Below, one piece after another: positions 7,103-15,700 of a stretch of 64,000 nucleotides of DNA. The position numbers and the translations under genes are program-made. Positions within the stretch are counted from its first letter, which is position 1; every line of letters begins with the position of its first letter. This DNA comes from an uncultured Chloroflexota bacterium (GTDB taxonomy: Bacteria; Chloroflexota; Anaerolineae; Anaerolineales; Anaerolineaceae), in assembly GCA_902786265.1 (NCBI GenBank), contig CADACE010000007.1, forward strand, positions 1-64,000. The letters are read 5' to 3'. The notes beneath the pieces are model-generated. The model worked only from the letters and a program-made list of their open reading frames with translations, made no database searches and was not told the DNA's origin.

Positions 7103-8674
7103 TTACGGGACGATCAGCCCGGTGGCGTGTTCAGGCACCGGCGTGATGAGCCCTGTCGGGTGTTCTGTTGTCGTATAGGTAAACGAAGCCCAGGCATCAG
7201 TGACCACATTCAGCGCATGGAGCTGTATCTGGTGCCCGCCGAAGTTCGATACCTCGTTGCAAATCGTCCTGGAACCGTTCGGGTCATCCCACTGGTACAG
7301 TGACACACCATCGACAAGAATTTCAGCACCGGTGGCGCCGCTGGTCGACCAATAGACCGTCACGCAGTTTTCCGGGTATCCTTGATAGGAATCCGCGTAG
7401 AAGGAATTGATCGAAATCGGAATATAGTGCTGGCCATCATCCGGCGTGGGTGTCGGATAAACCGGCTGCGGACCATCCGATACATTAACATTCACCCAGA
7501 CCGTTTCACCGAAGTTCAGCCCTGTGGGAGCGCGCATCTGCCAATAGCCCTTATAGGAGCCATTTCCTGACGGAGCGATAAAGTCAACGGAAAGGTCTGC
7601 CGTCTGTCCCATGGCGACAGTACCGGGAACATAGATGTTGTTCCCGCTCATCTGGTCGCCGGTAACATAGACAAATGAATAATCAGGCGTCCAGGCACAG
7701 GTCCCGTTGTTGTAAACCCGCCAGGTTTTCGTGAAGTATTCACCCGGAGCGACCTGGGTTCCGTCAGGGATGGTCACATCCGCGACAAAGGTCATCGAGT
7801 TAATGCAGGCTGCCGGAGCAGGCTGTGTGGGGTATACCACGGGAGCGGCGGTCGGAACCACAGTCGGATGTATGATTGTCGAATCATCCTCCCCGTAATT
7901 CATGGAGAAAAAGCGGTCCGCGATCTGCTGGGCCGTGCCGTCCTTTATCATGTCCGACAAATGCTGGTTGACGACATCCGTCAGCGTGGAACCTTTTTGC
8001 AGTCCGAAGGCATAGTCTTCTTCCAGGAAACCATCATAAAACATCTGATAATTTCCGGTCGGCTTATAAAACAATTCATAGACGTCCTGGTCGAGGACAA
8101 CCAGATCCACATCCTTGCGGTCCAGGCCTTTCATCAGGTCCGTCGCGTTGGAATAGAGATAAATGTTTTTGAGATCAACGTATCCGCCGCTAACGAGATT
8201 GTCACGGATCCACTGCTCAAAGCTGGTAGCCTTCTGAACACCGATCTTCAGATTGCTGAAGCTGCTGTAATCCACAGAGGCCGGTTTCGGAAGGGAGGAC
8301 AGCGCGATGAACTGAGCTTCACCTTTATAATAGACTTTGGTAAAATCGATCAGCTCCTCACGGGCAGCGGTCTTTGACATCCCCCGGCCGATGATATCGA
8401 CCTGACCGATCTTCAACGCGTCAATCAATCCGTCGAAGGCAATATCGACCGTCTGGAGGGTAACACCCATTCGGCGGGCAACCTCTTCGATGAGCGCGAT
8501 ATCCATCCCGGACATTTTTTCGTTTTCGTCATAGAAGACAAACGGGATATATTCCGGAGATGAGCCCATCCGCAGCACGCCATTCTTCGTGACATCGGCA
8601 AGATCATCCGCCTGGACAGCGGCTGCTGCCAGAAAAACAAATAAAACAAGCAGAAAAACAAAACATTTCCTCAT
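7103..8674 (-). CDS. Secreted solute-binding (SBP_bac_3) protein with NBR1 Ig-like domain
   Basis: 523 residues. Signal peptide MRKCFVFLLVLFVFLAAAA (1-22). A family 3 amino-acid-type periplasmic-binding domain follows (about 25-250) with recognisable blocks: LRMGSSPEYIPFVFYDENEK, MSGMDIALIEEVARRMGV and DIIGRGMSKT. After a Pro/Thr-rich linker comes an NBR1-type Ig-like domain (TKTWRVYNNGTCAWTPDYSF), a module common in secreted Chloroflexota proteins, then a second beta-rich domain (about 420-500). AAAGGA upstream sets the ATG at 8674; a longer in-frame start at 8731 would spoil the signal peptide. No ABC permease or ATPase is adjacent, so it may sense or capture solutes rather than feed an importer. 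Confidence 0.8.
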   Translation of the reverse strand: MRKCFVFLLVLFVFLAAAAVQADDLADVTKNGVLRMGSSPEYIPFVFYDENEKMSGMDIALIEEVARRMGVTLQTVDIAFDGLIDALKIGQVDIIGRGMSKTAAREELIDFTKVYYKGEAQFIALSSLPKPASVDYSSFSNLKIGVQKATSFEQWIRDNLVSGGYVDLKNIYLYSNATDLMKGLDRKDVDLVVLDQDVYELFYKPTGNYQMFYDGFLEEDYAFGLQKGSTLTDVVNQHLSDMIKDGTAQQIADRFFSMNYGEDDSTIIHPTVVPTAAPVVYPTQPAPAACINSMTFVADVTIPDGTQVAPGEYFTKTWRVYNNGTCAWTPDYSFVYVTGDQMSGNNIYVPGTVAMGQTADLSVDFIAPSGNGSYKGYWQMRAPTGLNFGETVWVNVNVSDGPQPVYPTPTPDDGQHYIPISINSFYADSYQGYPENCVTVYWSTSGATGAEILVDGVSLYQWDDPNGSRTICNEVSNFGGHQIQLHALNVVTDAWASFTYTTTEHPTGLITPVPEHATGLIVP

Positions 8675-8843
8675 CGGATAATTCCTTTCATTAGTGATCG
8701 GTCCGGAAAAGCGGAATGAAGAAAAGATCATGATCTTTCAATCACTCCTGTTCCCTTATTTTACTCCTTTTTCTGTCGGCGGAAATACATTACCGGTTTA
8801 ATCACCGATTTTTCTCCTGTTATATTTATCCGTTTCGGTGCAT

Positions 8844-10004
8844 TTAATGCTGAACCAATGACTCCAGAAACGCCTGTGCCTCGGTGTAGCCGCCGCAGGC
8901 GCGGAAGCTTTCGGATATCCGGACCGCACCGGCTTTATACGCGGGATCATTCAGCACCAGTTTTACAGCGCTCAGGATATCCGATTCGGAGATCGACTTC
9001 AGCCTGACGCCCGCGCCAAGCTCTTCGGTCCTTTTGGCAACAGCTCCCTGTTCCGGTGTCTGCGGGAAAAGCACGAGCGGGACTTCAAAAAACAGCCCTT
9101 CGGAAGCGGAGTTCATGCCGCAATGGGTGATGAACGCGTCGGCAATGGACAAAACCGCCATCTGGTCGACAGACTCGTAGATCTGAATATTCGCCGGCAG
9201 ATCCTCAAAATGATCCGGATTTGTGCCCATGGAGATGATTACCTGCCAGTCAGTCTGCCCCATAGCATGGATGCAGCTGCGGTAAAACTCCCGATTCTGG
9301 TTCACCGTTCCCATGGAGACGTAAACGGTTTTTTCCGCGGTTTTTGTGAAAGGCTTCGTGATGGGCCGAATCGATGGGCCGATGAAGTGATAACGTTCGG
9401 AGAAGGTTTCGGAGCGGGGCTGGAAATATTTCGAGGTATAGACGATCGTGTCGGTATCATTGTCATTCTGAACAATATCCAGTATCCCTTTGACCGGGTA
9501 CCCTTTCTGCTGAAGACGCCTGATTTGAGCATTGATCCGCGGCATGGTAAATAACATTTTCAGGATGTCCCAGGGTGTTTCCTTCATATATGCCGCTGAG
9601 TATCGATTGAAAGCAAAGGTCGTGGTGGAGCAGACATACGGGATCCCGTGCTTCATGGCTACCAGCTTGCCCCAAAAGGCCACGGAATCGGATACGATGA
9701 GATCCGGTTTGATCTCCCCGATCTTCGCCGTCGTCATCTCGTCCAGCGCCAGGGTCGATGAGACCAGCAGTTCGGTGGCAAATGCCTTGTCCTTGCCGAC
9801 CCGGTCCGCGTTTTCCTTGTCTTCCATTTCGAAGTCGTAACCGTCGCAGCCGATGAAGTGCGCACCGGCATTTTCGATCTTTTCCCGGAACTGCTCGAAT
9901 GAAAAATAGAATATCTCATGTCCGGCGTCTGTCAGCTCTTTCACCAGGCCGAGTGTCGGGTTGGTATGCCCGTGGGCAGGAATGCAAAACCACGCGATTT
10001 TCAT
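8844..10004 (-). CDS. MGT-type (macrolide-like) family 1 glycosyltransferase
   Basis: 386 residues, GT-B fold. The N-terminal acceptor domain starts MKIAWFCIPAHGHTNPTLGL, the typical MGT/YjiC opening. The donor-binding C-terminal signature is present: FITHCGMNSASEGLFFEVPL followed by PQTPEQGAVAKR. Such enzymes move a sugar from a UDP donor onto hydrophobic acceptors such as macrolides, flavonoids or lipids; the acceptor here is unknown. The ATG overlaps the stop of the AbrB-like gene (ATGA), so the two are translationally coupled and the AbrB protein probably controls both. Confidence 0.85.
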   Translation of the reverse strand: MKIAWFCIPAHGHTNPTLGLVKELTDAGHEIFYFSFEQFREKIENAGAHFIGCDGYDFEMEDKENADRVGKDKAFATELLVSSTLALDEMTTAKIGEIKPDLIVSDSVAFWGKLVAMKHGIPYVCSTTTFAFNRYSAAYMKETPWDILKMLFTMPRINAQIRRLQQKGYPVKGILDIVQNDNDTDTIVYTSKYFQPRSETFSERYHFIGPSIRPITKPFTKTAEKTVYVSMGTVNQNREFYRSCIHAMGQTDWQVIISMGTNPDHFEDLPANIQIYESVDQMAVLSIADAFITHCGMNSASEGLFFEVPLVLFPQTPEQGAVAKRTEELGAGVRLKSISESDILSAVKLVLNDPAYKAGAVRISESFRACGGYTEAQAFLESLVQH

Positions 10005-10219
10005 TGTTCATCCCCCTTTTTTCCTGCAAACGCCACACCGAAGAGTTCCGTAAAAGCTCCTTTGGGAGGGATCGCGATCCCGCGCTCTATGTCACCGAGC
10101 AGCAGCACCGTGTCGCCCGGCTTGATACCAAAAATCTCCCTGGCCTGCTTGGGAATGACGATCTGCCCCTTTTCCCCAACCGTCGCCGACCATACATATT
10201 TTCCTTCCGGTATTGCCAT
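10001..10219 (-). CDS. AbrB/SpoVT-type DNA-binding regulator
   Basis: 72 residues with one swapped-hairpin AbrB domain: ATVGEKGQIVIPKQAREIFG followed by IKPGDTVLLLGD. The start is chosen at MAIPEGKYVW, with GAGAGG upstream; an earlier in-frame start at 10258 has no ribosome-binding site and runs through the palindrome. The gene overlaps the glycosyltransferase by 4 nt. The palindrome at 10235-10261 directly upstream is a natural site for autoregulation (inferred). Confidence 0.8.
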   Translation of the reverse strand: MAIPEGKYVWSATVGEKGQIVIPKQAREIFGIKPGDTVLLLGDIERGIAIPPKGAFTELFGVAFAGKKGDEQ

Positions 10220-10234
10220 AATTACCTCTCTGTA

Positions 10235-10261
10235 AGTATGATTTGTATAACTAATCATACT
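10235..10261. promoter_or_regulatory. Operator-like inverted repeat upstream of the AbrB-glycosyltransferase operon
   Basis: AGTATGATT and AATCATACT are exact inverted 9-mers separated by 9 nt, 16 bp upstream of the AbrB ATG. The spacer holds a TTATAC-like -10 element on the minus strand, so a protein bound here would cover the promoter. Confidence 0.55.
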
Positions 10262-10361
10262 TCAATTTATAGATTACTTCAATATTTGTTTACATATTTC
10301 CTGATAATTACCGTTCCGATTCTATGACCGAAGCACTGATCCTGAATTACAGATTTGATAT

Positions 10362-10426
10362 AAAACAGCAGTTATCGTTACCGATTTTTATTTTTTTGCA
10401 AAATCGGTAACGATAACTGCTGTTTT
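10362..10426. repeat. Perfect inverted repeat, 27-bp arms, upstream of the DUF4143 ATPase
   Basis: The arms at 10362-10388 and 10400-10426 are exact reverse complements (AAAACAGCAGTTATCGTTAC... and its mirror), with an 11-nt T-rich loop. A TATAAT box follows at 10432-10437 and the ATPase starts at 10459. It lies between divergent genes, so it is not an end-of-gene terminator. It may be an operator, an attenuator or a small mobile palindrome. Confidence 0.75.
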
Positions 10427-10458
10427 TCAATTATAATTTACATTACGGGAGATACAGA

Positions 10459-11688
10459 ATGAAACTTTACCACAGAGAGAATTATTTAAAAAAAATCAGG
10501 GGATTCTATCACGCTGAAGATATTATCAAAGTCATTACAGGTGTAAGAAGATGTGGTAAATCCTGCCTTATGCAAACGATTGCCGATGAACTGAGGATGA
10601 GCGGGGTCAAAGACGAGAATATCATTTTTATTGATTTAGATGAGCGGAAATATCGGAAAATAAAAGATGCTGAGAACCTGGAAAAACTCATCGAAGAAAA
10701 AGAAAACATTTCCGGATTGAAGTATCTCTTCATAGATGAGATCCAAAATGTGAAGGGTTTCGAAGAAGTTTTGAATGGTTTTCGCATGGATGGGAATTGG
10801 TCCATATTTATCACAGGATCAAATTCTTATCTTTTGAGCGGGGTGTTAATCACAAAACTGACAGGACGTTATCTGGAGTTTGAACTGTTTCCGCTGAGTT
10901 TTGAAGAATACGAATTAATGAAAGCCTTCTATGGAAAAACAATTGATCCGCTTCCCAACAATGAAATGAATCAATTCATCCTGGAAGGGGGATTTCCCCG
11001 GGCTTTATTTTTTGATAATTTGGCAGATAAAAGGAGATATGCTCTTGGAGTAATCCAGGAAATCTTTGAAAAAGACATTCGTCTCAGAGTGAAAATCAAG
11101 AATAAGCAGACTTTCAATCTTGTTCAAACCTTTATTATCAATAATTTCGGAGCAGTTACCAGTTTATCAAAATTATGCCATGCATTACAATCTGCCGGAA
11201 ATCCTGTCAGCAAAGTAACAGTCTCAAAATATATTAATGCGCTTGTAGATGCTAAAATTCTTTATGAATGTTCTCGTTTTGATATGAAGTCAAAAAAAAT
11301 TTTAAATGGAGAGAAAAAATATTATCTGGCAGATTTGAGCTTCTATTTCGCACAGAATACAGATAACCGCATCAATTACGGACCGGTGCTTGAGAATCTG
11401 ACTTATGTATATGCCCGTGCCCATGATTATGAGGTAAGTGTTGGCCGCATCGGGAAGCTTGAATGTGATTTTATTCTCCGAAGCCAGTCATTGGAATATG
11501 CTTATGTTCAGGTGGCATATACCATTTTTTCGAGTCAGGAAACAGAGGACAGAGAATATCGTGCTTTGGAAAATATCCACGATAATTATCCAAAATACGT
11601 TGCTACTGTTGACCCCTTTTTACAAAAAAGGAACGGTATCACTCATATAAATCTGATCGATTTTATGAAAAGCGGAAAAAAATTTTAG
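10459..11688 (+). CDS. DUF4143 / AAA_14 family ATPase
   Basis: 409 residues. N-terminal AAA_14 ATPase with Walker A GVRRCGKSCLM (about 28-38), Walker B YLFIDEIQN (about 93-101) and a sensor region IFITGSNSYLL. The C-terminal DUF4143 part contains a nuclease-like block (ECDFILRSQSLEYAYVQVAY) seen in many members. These proteins are widespread, often mobile, and of unclear function. The gene is distinctly AT-richer than its neighbours, suggesting recent acquisition. GGGAG lies before the ATG. A second, diverged member is at 50423-51640, also behind a palindrome. Confidence 0.85.
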   Translation: MKLYHRENYLKKIRGFYHAEDIIKVITGVRRCGKSCLMQTIADELRMSGVKDENIIFIDLDERKYRKIKDAENLEKLIEEKENISGLKYLFIDEIQNVKGFEEVLNGFRMDGNWSIFITGSNSYLLSGVLITKLTGRYLEFELFPLSFEEYELMKAFYGKTIDPLPNNEMNQFILEGGFPRALFFDNLADKRRYALGVIQEIFEKDIRLRVKIKNKQTFNLVQTFIINNFGAVTSLSKLCHALQSAGNPVSKVTVSKYINALVDAKILYECSRFDMKSKKILNGEKKYYLADLSFYFAQNTDNRINYGPVLENLTYVYARAHDYEVSVGRIGKLECDFILRSQSLEYAYVQVAYTIFSSQETEDREYRALENIHDNYPKYVATVDPFLQKRNGITHINLIDFMKSGKKF

Positions 11689-11726
11689 GCAGGACCAAAC
11701 AGCAGGAAAGGCAGTAAGGGGGGCTT

Positions 11727-12956
11727 ATGAAAGCATACGGGACTTATTTTCAGAATGATCCGGTCCATCCGTTGATGTATGGTGAGGTCGACCTCATCAA
11801 TCCGCCCCGGCAGCGGCTGCGCGGGGAACCGCTGAAGGAAGGCATAGAGGTCAAGCCTGTCATCGTCGGTTTCTGCGGTACGGACCATGAACTCATGATG
11901 ATGGGAAAAAAGGGGCTGATGGGTCCGAAATTTCCCGAGGGACAGAACCGGCTGATCAACGGTCATGAAGGCGTGGTCTGGGTCCCCTCGCAGCAGCGGT
12001 TCGCGATTGTGCTGATCCGCGGAGGAGACAGCGTGGATCCCACCCGCTATACCGAGGATGAAACATACTTCGAATACGGCTGCGACAGGGCGGACGGACT
12101 CTTCTGCGATACGATGTATGTGAACCCGGACATGCTGCTCCCAATTCCCGACGGACACGTCCATGACGGGAAGCTGGACCTTTCCTTTGCCAAAAAGATG
12201 GTCTTCCCGGATCCCTTTTCCTGTATGCTCTTCCAGCTGGAACGGATGGAAGACCTGGGATCCGCACACTGGTTCCGTCAGACCGCCCGCCGGCATCAGT
12301 GCGATCTTGAAACAGCCAGAAAAATCGCCGCGGATGAGGTGTTTGAGCGCACTGTGATCTTCGGGCTGGGAACCACAGGAATGTTCATCGGAGACATTCT
12401 CCGTCAGGCTCATCCGGATGCCCGCATTGTCTTCGTTGCCCGCAGCCAGGAAGACAGCCCCAAGGTGTCTTTTGCCCTGAAGCAGACTGACGCGGTATAT
12501 GTGCAGAACACTTACGATGACCCCGCGGAACTTGCGCAGGCGATCCGCACCGCCCTCGGCGGCAGGGCTACGATGTTCATCGGGACCAGCGGTGTGAACC
12601 AGGAACATGAGATCGCTTTCCGGCACGGGGTGCTGGGATGCAACGGGATCTATAACAGCTTTTCCCTCGGTCCGAAAATCACTTTTGACACCATGCCTTT
12701 CGGTTTTGAGAACCATCTGATCTTCGGGTCCATCAATTTCCGGCAGGATCACATGGAAAAAGCCATTGAAATGCTCGCGAAGAGCAATTACAACCAGATC
12801 GTGGAGCTCATCGACAAAGAGACCTTCATCGCCGATCCCATGGACGCGTATGAGAACAAAATCTACTGCAAAAACGCGCCGATGAAAACAGCGGTGATCT
12901 GGAATCCGGAATATATCGGGGATCAGGCGTCTGGGATCAGGGATCAGAGTAAATAG
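11727..12956 (+). CDS. Zinc-dependent MDR dehydrogenase, glucose-dehydrogenase-like
   Basis: 409 residues. Medium-chain dehydrogenase features are present: a catalytic zinc region (VGFCGTDHELM, then NGHEGVV) and a Rossmann segment (VIFGLGTTGMFIGDIL, about 213-228). The C-terminal half resembles the glucose dehydrogenase C-terminal domain. It probably oxidises an aldose C1 or a sugar alcohol with NAD(P). It is first of three plus-strand genes with a second MDR enzyme and a lactonase-like amidohydrolase, which together suggest a sugar-to-sugar-acid route. The last residues (GDQASGIRDQSK) are encoded by family C repeat sequence, so the C-terminus may have been extended by it. AAGGGGGG precedes the ATG. 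Confidence 0.75.
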   Translation: MKAYGTYFQNDPVHPLMYGEVDLINPPRQRLRGEPLKEGIEVKPVIVGFCGTDHELMMMGKKGLMGPKFPEGQNRLINGHEGVVWVPSQQRFAIVLIRGGDSVDPTRYTEDETYFEYGCDRADGLFCDTMYVNPDMLLPIPDGHVHDGKLDLSFAKKMVFPDPFSCMLFQLERMEDLGSAHWFRQTARRHQCDLETARKIAADEVFERTVIFGLGTTGMFIGDILRQAHPDARIVFVARSQEDSPKVSFALKQTDAVYVQNTYDDPAELAQAIRTALGGRATMFIGTSGVNQEHEIAFRHGVLGCNGIYNSFSLGPKITFDTMPFGFENHLIFGSINFRQDHMEKAIEMLAKSNYNQIVELIDKETFIADPMDAYENKIYCKNAPMKTAVIWNPEYIGDQASGIRDQSK

Positions 12957-12960
12957 GATG
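12920..12960. repeat. Family C repeat (GGGATCAGG type), overlapping a gene end
   Basis: GGGGATCAGGCGTCTGGGAT followed by CAGGGATCAG is the same kind of degenerate intergenic text seen at 14070-14140, 27950-28020 and 59768-59850. Here it forms the last codons of the dehydrogenase. Confidence 0.35.
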
Positions 12961-13040
12961 GTGCTTCGCACGTTATTTATGGGTATAGCATTCATCAAAA
13001 ATGGCATTATTTCATATAAACAGCAGAAAGAGATATTACT

Positions 13041-14063
13041 ATGAAAGCAATCGCTATCACAGAACCATACAAAATAGAAATTCGGGAACTGCCCATGCCC
13101 CAGCCGCGGGAGGGAGAAGCTCTTTTGCGTATTTTAGACTGCGGGATCTGCGGTGCGGATGTCGCCAGTTTTACCGGGAATCAGCCTTTCACTACCTATC
13201 CGCGGATCCCCGGGCATGAATTTTCCGCCCGGATCGTCTCCTTACCCGAAAATGACCGCGGACTGAAGGAAGGCGATATCGTCACCTGCAATCCCTATTT
13301 CAACTGCGGGCACTGTTACGCCTGCCGGAAGGGACTGGTCAATGCCTGCGTGGATAACCAAACCATGGGCGTACAGCGGGACGGTGCTTTCTGTGAATTT
13401 ATCACCATGCCTGTTGAGCGTATCATCCCGGGAAAGGGACTGACCCCGCGGCAGCTGGCGCTTATCGAACCATTCTCCATTTCCCAGCACGCGCTCAGCC
13501 GCTGTCCGGTATTGCCGGGGAACCGCGTCCTGATCGTCGGTGCCGGTCCCATCGGGCTGTTCGCGCTGCTGGCCGCAAAGAGCAAGGGGACGGAAGTGAC
13601 GGTCACCGATCTGCTGGAAGGACGGCTGGAGATGGCAAAACGCTTCGGGGCGGATCATGTAGTCCATGCCGGTACGGAAACCGCGGATGAAGAGCTGCGC
13701 CAAATCACAAACGGGGACGGCTTTGACGTCTGCGTGGAAGCCTGCGGACAATCGGTCACCTTCCTCTCCTGCATCGAACATGCCTGTCAGGGGGCGAACC
13801 TGATCCTGATCGGCAACGGGAAACGGGAAACCAACTTTCTCCATTCGGTCCTGCTCAAGAAGGAACTGAATGTTTTCGGCAGCCGCAATGCCTATACACG
13901 GGATTTTGAGCATCTGATAGAGCTGGTATCCACCGATAGTACCGTTCAGCCGGAGCGGATGATCAGCGCGGTTTATGATTTTGAAGATGCCGCGGCAGCC
14001 TTTGATGCCCTGACGCACAACGACGGGCATCTGGAAAAGGTACTGCTGCATTTTTCGGATTAA
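13041..14063 (+). CDS. Zinc-dependent MDR alcohol dehydrogenase, LgoD/L-galactonate-5-dehydrogenase-like
   Basis: 340 residues. Catalytic zinc ligands lie in CGICGADVASF and PGHEFSA; the four structural-zinc Cys are in CNPYFNCGHCYACRKGLVNAC. The NAD-binding motif is VGAGPIGLFALLAA (about 167-180). The phrases GNQPFTTYPRIPGHE, IEPFSISQHAL and FGSRNA resemble L-galactonate 5-dehydrogenase (LgoD) and sorbitol-type dehydrogenases. It likely oxidises a sugar acid or polyol at a secondary hydroxyl in the cytosol. It sits 84 bp after the first dehydrogenase and before the amidohydrolase. Substrate specificity is inferred only. Confidence 0.8.
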   Translation: MKAIAITEPYKIEIRELPMPQPREGEALLRILDCGICGADVASFTGNQPFTTYPRIPGHEFSARIVSLPENDRGLKEGDIVTCNPYFNCGHCYACRKGLVNACVDNQTMGVQRDGAFCEFITMPVERIIPGKGLTPRQLALIEPFSISQHALSRCPVLPGNRVLIVGAGPIGLFALLAAKSKGTEVTVTDLLEGRLEMAKRFGADHVVHAGTETADEELRQITNGDGFDVCVEACGQSVTFLSCIEHACQGANLILIGNGKRETNFLHSVLLKKELNVFGSRNAYTRDFEHLIELVSTDSTVQPERMISAVYDFEDAAAAFDALTHNDGHLEKVLLHFSD

Positions 14064-14069
14064 TGAGGG

Positions 14070-14140
14070 GACAGGATATAGGATACAGGGAATAGTGATA
14101 TTCGGGATATTCTCATGACAAGTCAGAATCCTATATCGAA
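14070..14140. repeat. Family C repeat with inverted arms
   Basis: GATATAGGAT (14075-14084) and ATCCTATATC (14128-14137) are exact inverted repeats flanking AT-rich text. It lies between the second dehydrogenase and the amidohydrolase and may be a transcribed hairpin. Confidence 0.4.
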
Positions 14141-14173
14141 TCTTTGCCACTAAACCATGACAAGGAGACAAAA

Positions 14174-15043
14174 ATGATCGACGCGCATGTGCATCTATGG
14201 CTGAAACAAAAGGGAATGGTCAACGGGCTTCCCGTCTATGACCTTGGCGGCGGACGCAGTATGTTCGGAGATGAGATCCGGCAGATGCTGCCTCCCGCGA
14301 TGACAGACGGGGCGAACAGTGCGGAACGGCTGCTCTCCCATATGGATTTTTCCTGCATCGGCGGAGCTGTCGTCACGCAGGAATATATCGATGGGAATCA
14401 GGACGAATATCTGCGGAAGGTGAGGCAGAAGTATCCGGAGCGTTTCCGTGTCTGTTCCCTCTATGAGGAAAACGACCTGCCGCAAACCGATGGCTTTGAC
14501 GGCATCAAAATTTGCGGCGGCAGGCTCAGGGATACGGACCTGACGCGTCACGAAGCGGTTTTTGCTTTGGCCAACAGGCTGGATCTGTTCATCGGTATCG
14601 ACATGGCCGACGGTGATCTGCAGACCGGCTCCCTGCGGGAAATGGCGGAGCAGTATCCCAATCTCCGTATCGCTATCGGTCATTTCGGCATGGTGACGGT
14701 TCCCGGCTGGCAGGAGCAGATCAAACTCGCCTGTCTGCCGCGCGTATATGTGGAGTCCGGCGGCATCACCTGGCTCTTCAACAGTGAGTATTATCCCTAT
14801 CCCTCCGCTGTCCGCGCCATTCTGGAAGCACGGGACATCTGCGGGATCGATAAACTGATGTGGGGGTCGGATTATCCGCGTACCATGACTGCCATCACCT
14901 ACCGCATGAGCTGGGATTTCATACAAAAATCACCGCTGCTGACAGCGGAGGAGAAACAGCGTTTCTTCCATGATAACGCACACGATTTTTATCGCTTCGG
15001 AACCCTGCCGGAACTGCGGCCGATCCGTCACATGGCGGAATAA
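14174..15043 (+). CDS. Amidohydrolase_2 family metal-dependent hydrolase, lactonase-like
   Basis: 289 residues in a TIM-barrel amidohydrolase. The opening MIDAHVHLWL gives the HxH metal pair; GHFGM (about 174) and the late Asp in WGSDYPRT (about 236) complete the active site. AAGGAG sets the start at 14174. Members of this family open sugar lactones (for example L-fuconolactone) or hydrolyse and decarboxylate related rings. Behind two sugar dehydrogenases, a lactone-opening step is the best guess. Its last 16 nt overlap the end of the convergent acetyltransferase gene. Confidence 0.75.
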   Translation: MIDAHVHLWLKQKGMVNGLPVYDLGGGRSMFGDEIRQMLPPAMTDGANSAERLLSHMDFSCIGGAVVTQEYIDGNQDEYLRKVRQKYPERFRVCSLYEENDLPQTDGFDGIKICGGRLRDTDLTRHEAVFALANRLDLFIGIDMADGDLQTGSLREMAEQYPNLRIAIGHFGMVTVPGWQEQIKLACLPRVYVESGGITWLFNSEYYPYPSAVRAILEARDICGIDKLMWGSDYPRTMTAITYRMSWDFIQKSPLLTAEEKQRFFHDNAHDFYRFGTLPELRPIRHMAE

Positions 15044-15573
15044 CGCGCAGCCCAAACTTCTTTTGTCATAAGGTTGGCGTGACCCTTGCGGATCTCATTC
15101 ATGCGCGGTACCGGGAGGTCTTCGGTTGTCCACTGGTAGATAAAACCCAGCTTTTCCTGTACCCGTTTGGATTTCTCATTGCCGTCATAGTACCCGCACC
15201 AGACCCGTTCCAGGTGAAGGTCTTCAAAAGCGTGTCGTAAGACTTCTCTGCCCGCTTCCGGCATGATGCCACGTCCCCACCAGGGAACGCCCAGCCAGTA
15301 ACCGAGCTCGGCCTCATCATCCTGTTCCGCCAGATCGCTGTGGAAGTTCAGACCGATGCAGCCGACAAGCATCCCGGTCTCTTTCAGTACGATCGCAAAG
15401 GTCTCCGGCCCTATCAGCACATCCCGGATGATCTGCCGGCTGTTTTCCACATCCGTATGCACCGGCCATCCGGCGATCGGTCCCACCCGCGGATCTTTTG
15501 CGTATTTATAGCACTCCTCCGCGTCCGCTTCCTCCCACGGACGGAGGATCAGTCTTTCTGTTTCGAGGATCAT
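15028..15573 (-). CDS. GNAT N-acetyltransferase, RimJ/RimL-like
   Basis: 181 residues. The opening MILETERLILRPW is the hallmark of the RimJ/RimL branch. The acetyl-CoA binding loop is GVPWWGRGIMPEA and the C-terminal motif is NEKSKRVQEKLGF. I chose the ATG at 15573 because the family begins at this motif; an in-frame start at 15618 adds 15 atypical residues. It acetylates an N-terminal amine or a small-molecule amine; the target is unknown. It converges on, and slightly overlaps, the amidohydrolase gene. Confidence 0.8.
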   Translation of the reverse strand: MILETERLILRPWEEADAEECYKYAKDPRVGPIAGWPVHTDVENSRQIIRDVLIGPETFAIVLKETGMLVGCIGLNFHSDLAEQDDEAELGYWLGVPWWGRGIMPEAGREVLRHAFEDLHLERVWCGYYDGNEKSKRVQEKLGFIYQWTTEDLPVPRMNEIRKGHANLMTKEVWAARYSAM

Positions 15574-15700
15574 AATACCATTTCCAATATTCCCGAAATC
15601 AAAGGAAGTTTCCTGCATTACTTACAGCTTCCTTTGTGTTGATCCAATAATTTTATTTCATAGCCATAAATCAGGCATATCCGCTTTTACCAACAGCAGT

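Noticed and set aside
11685..13007. 440-codon minus-strand frame opposite the first MDR dehydrogenase
   Set aside because: Fully antisense to a gene with clear zinc and Rossmann motifs; no domain or start signal of its own.
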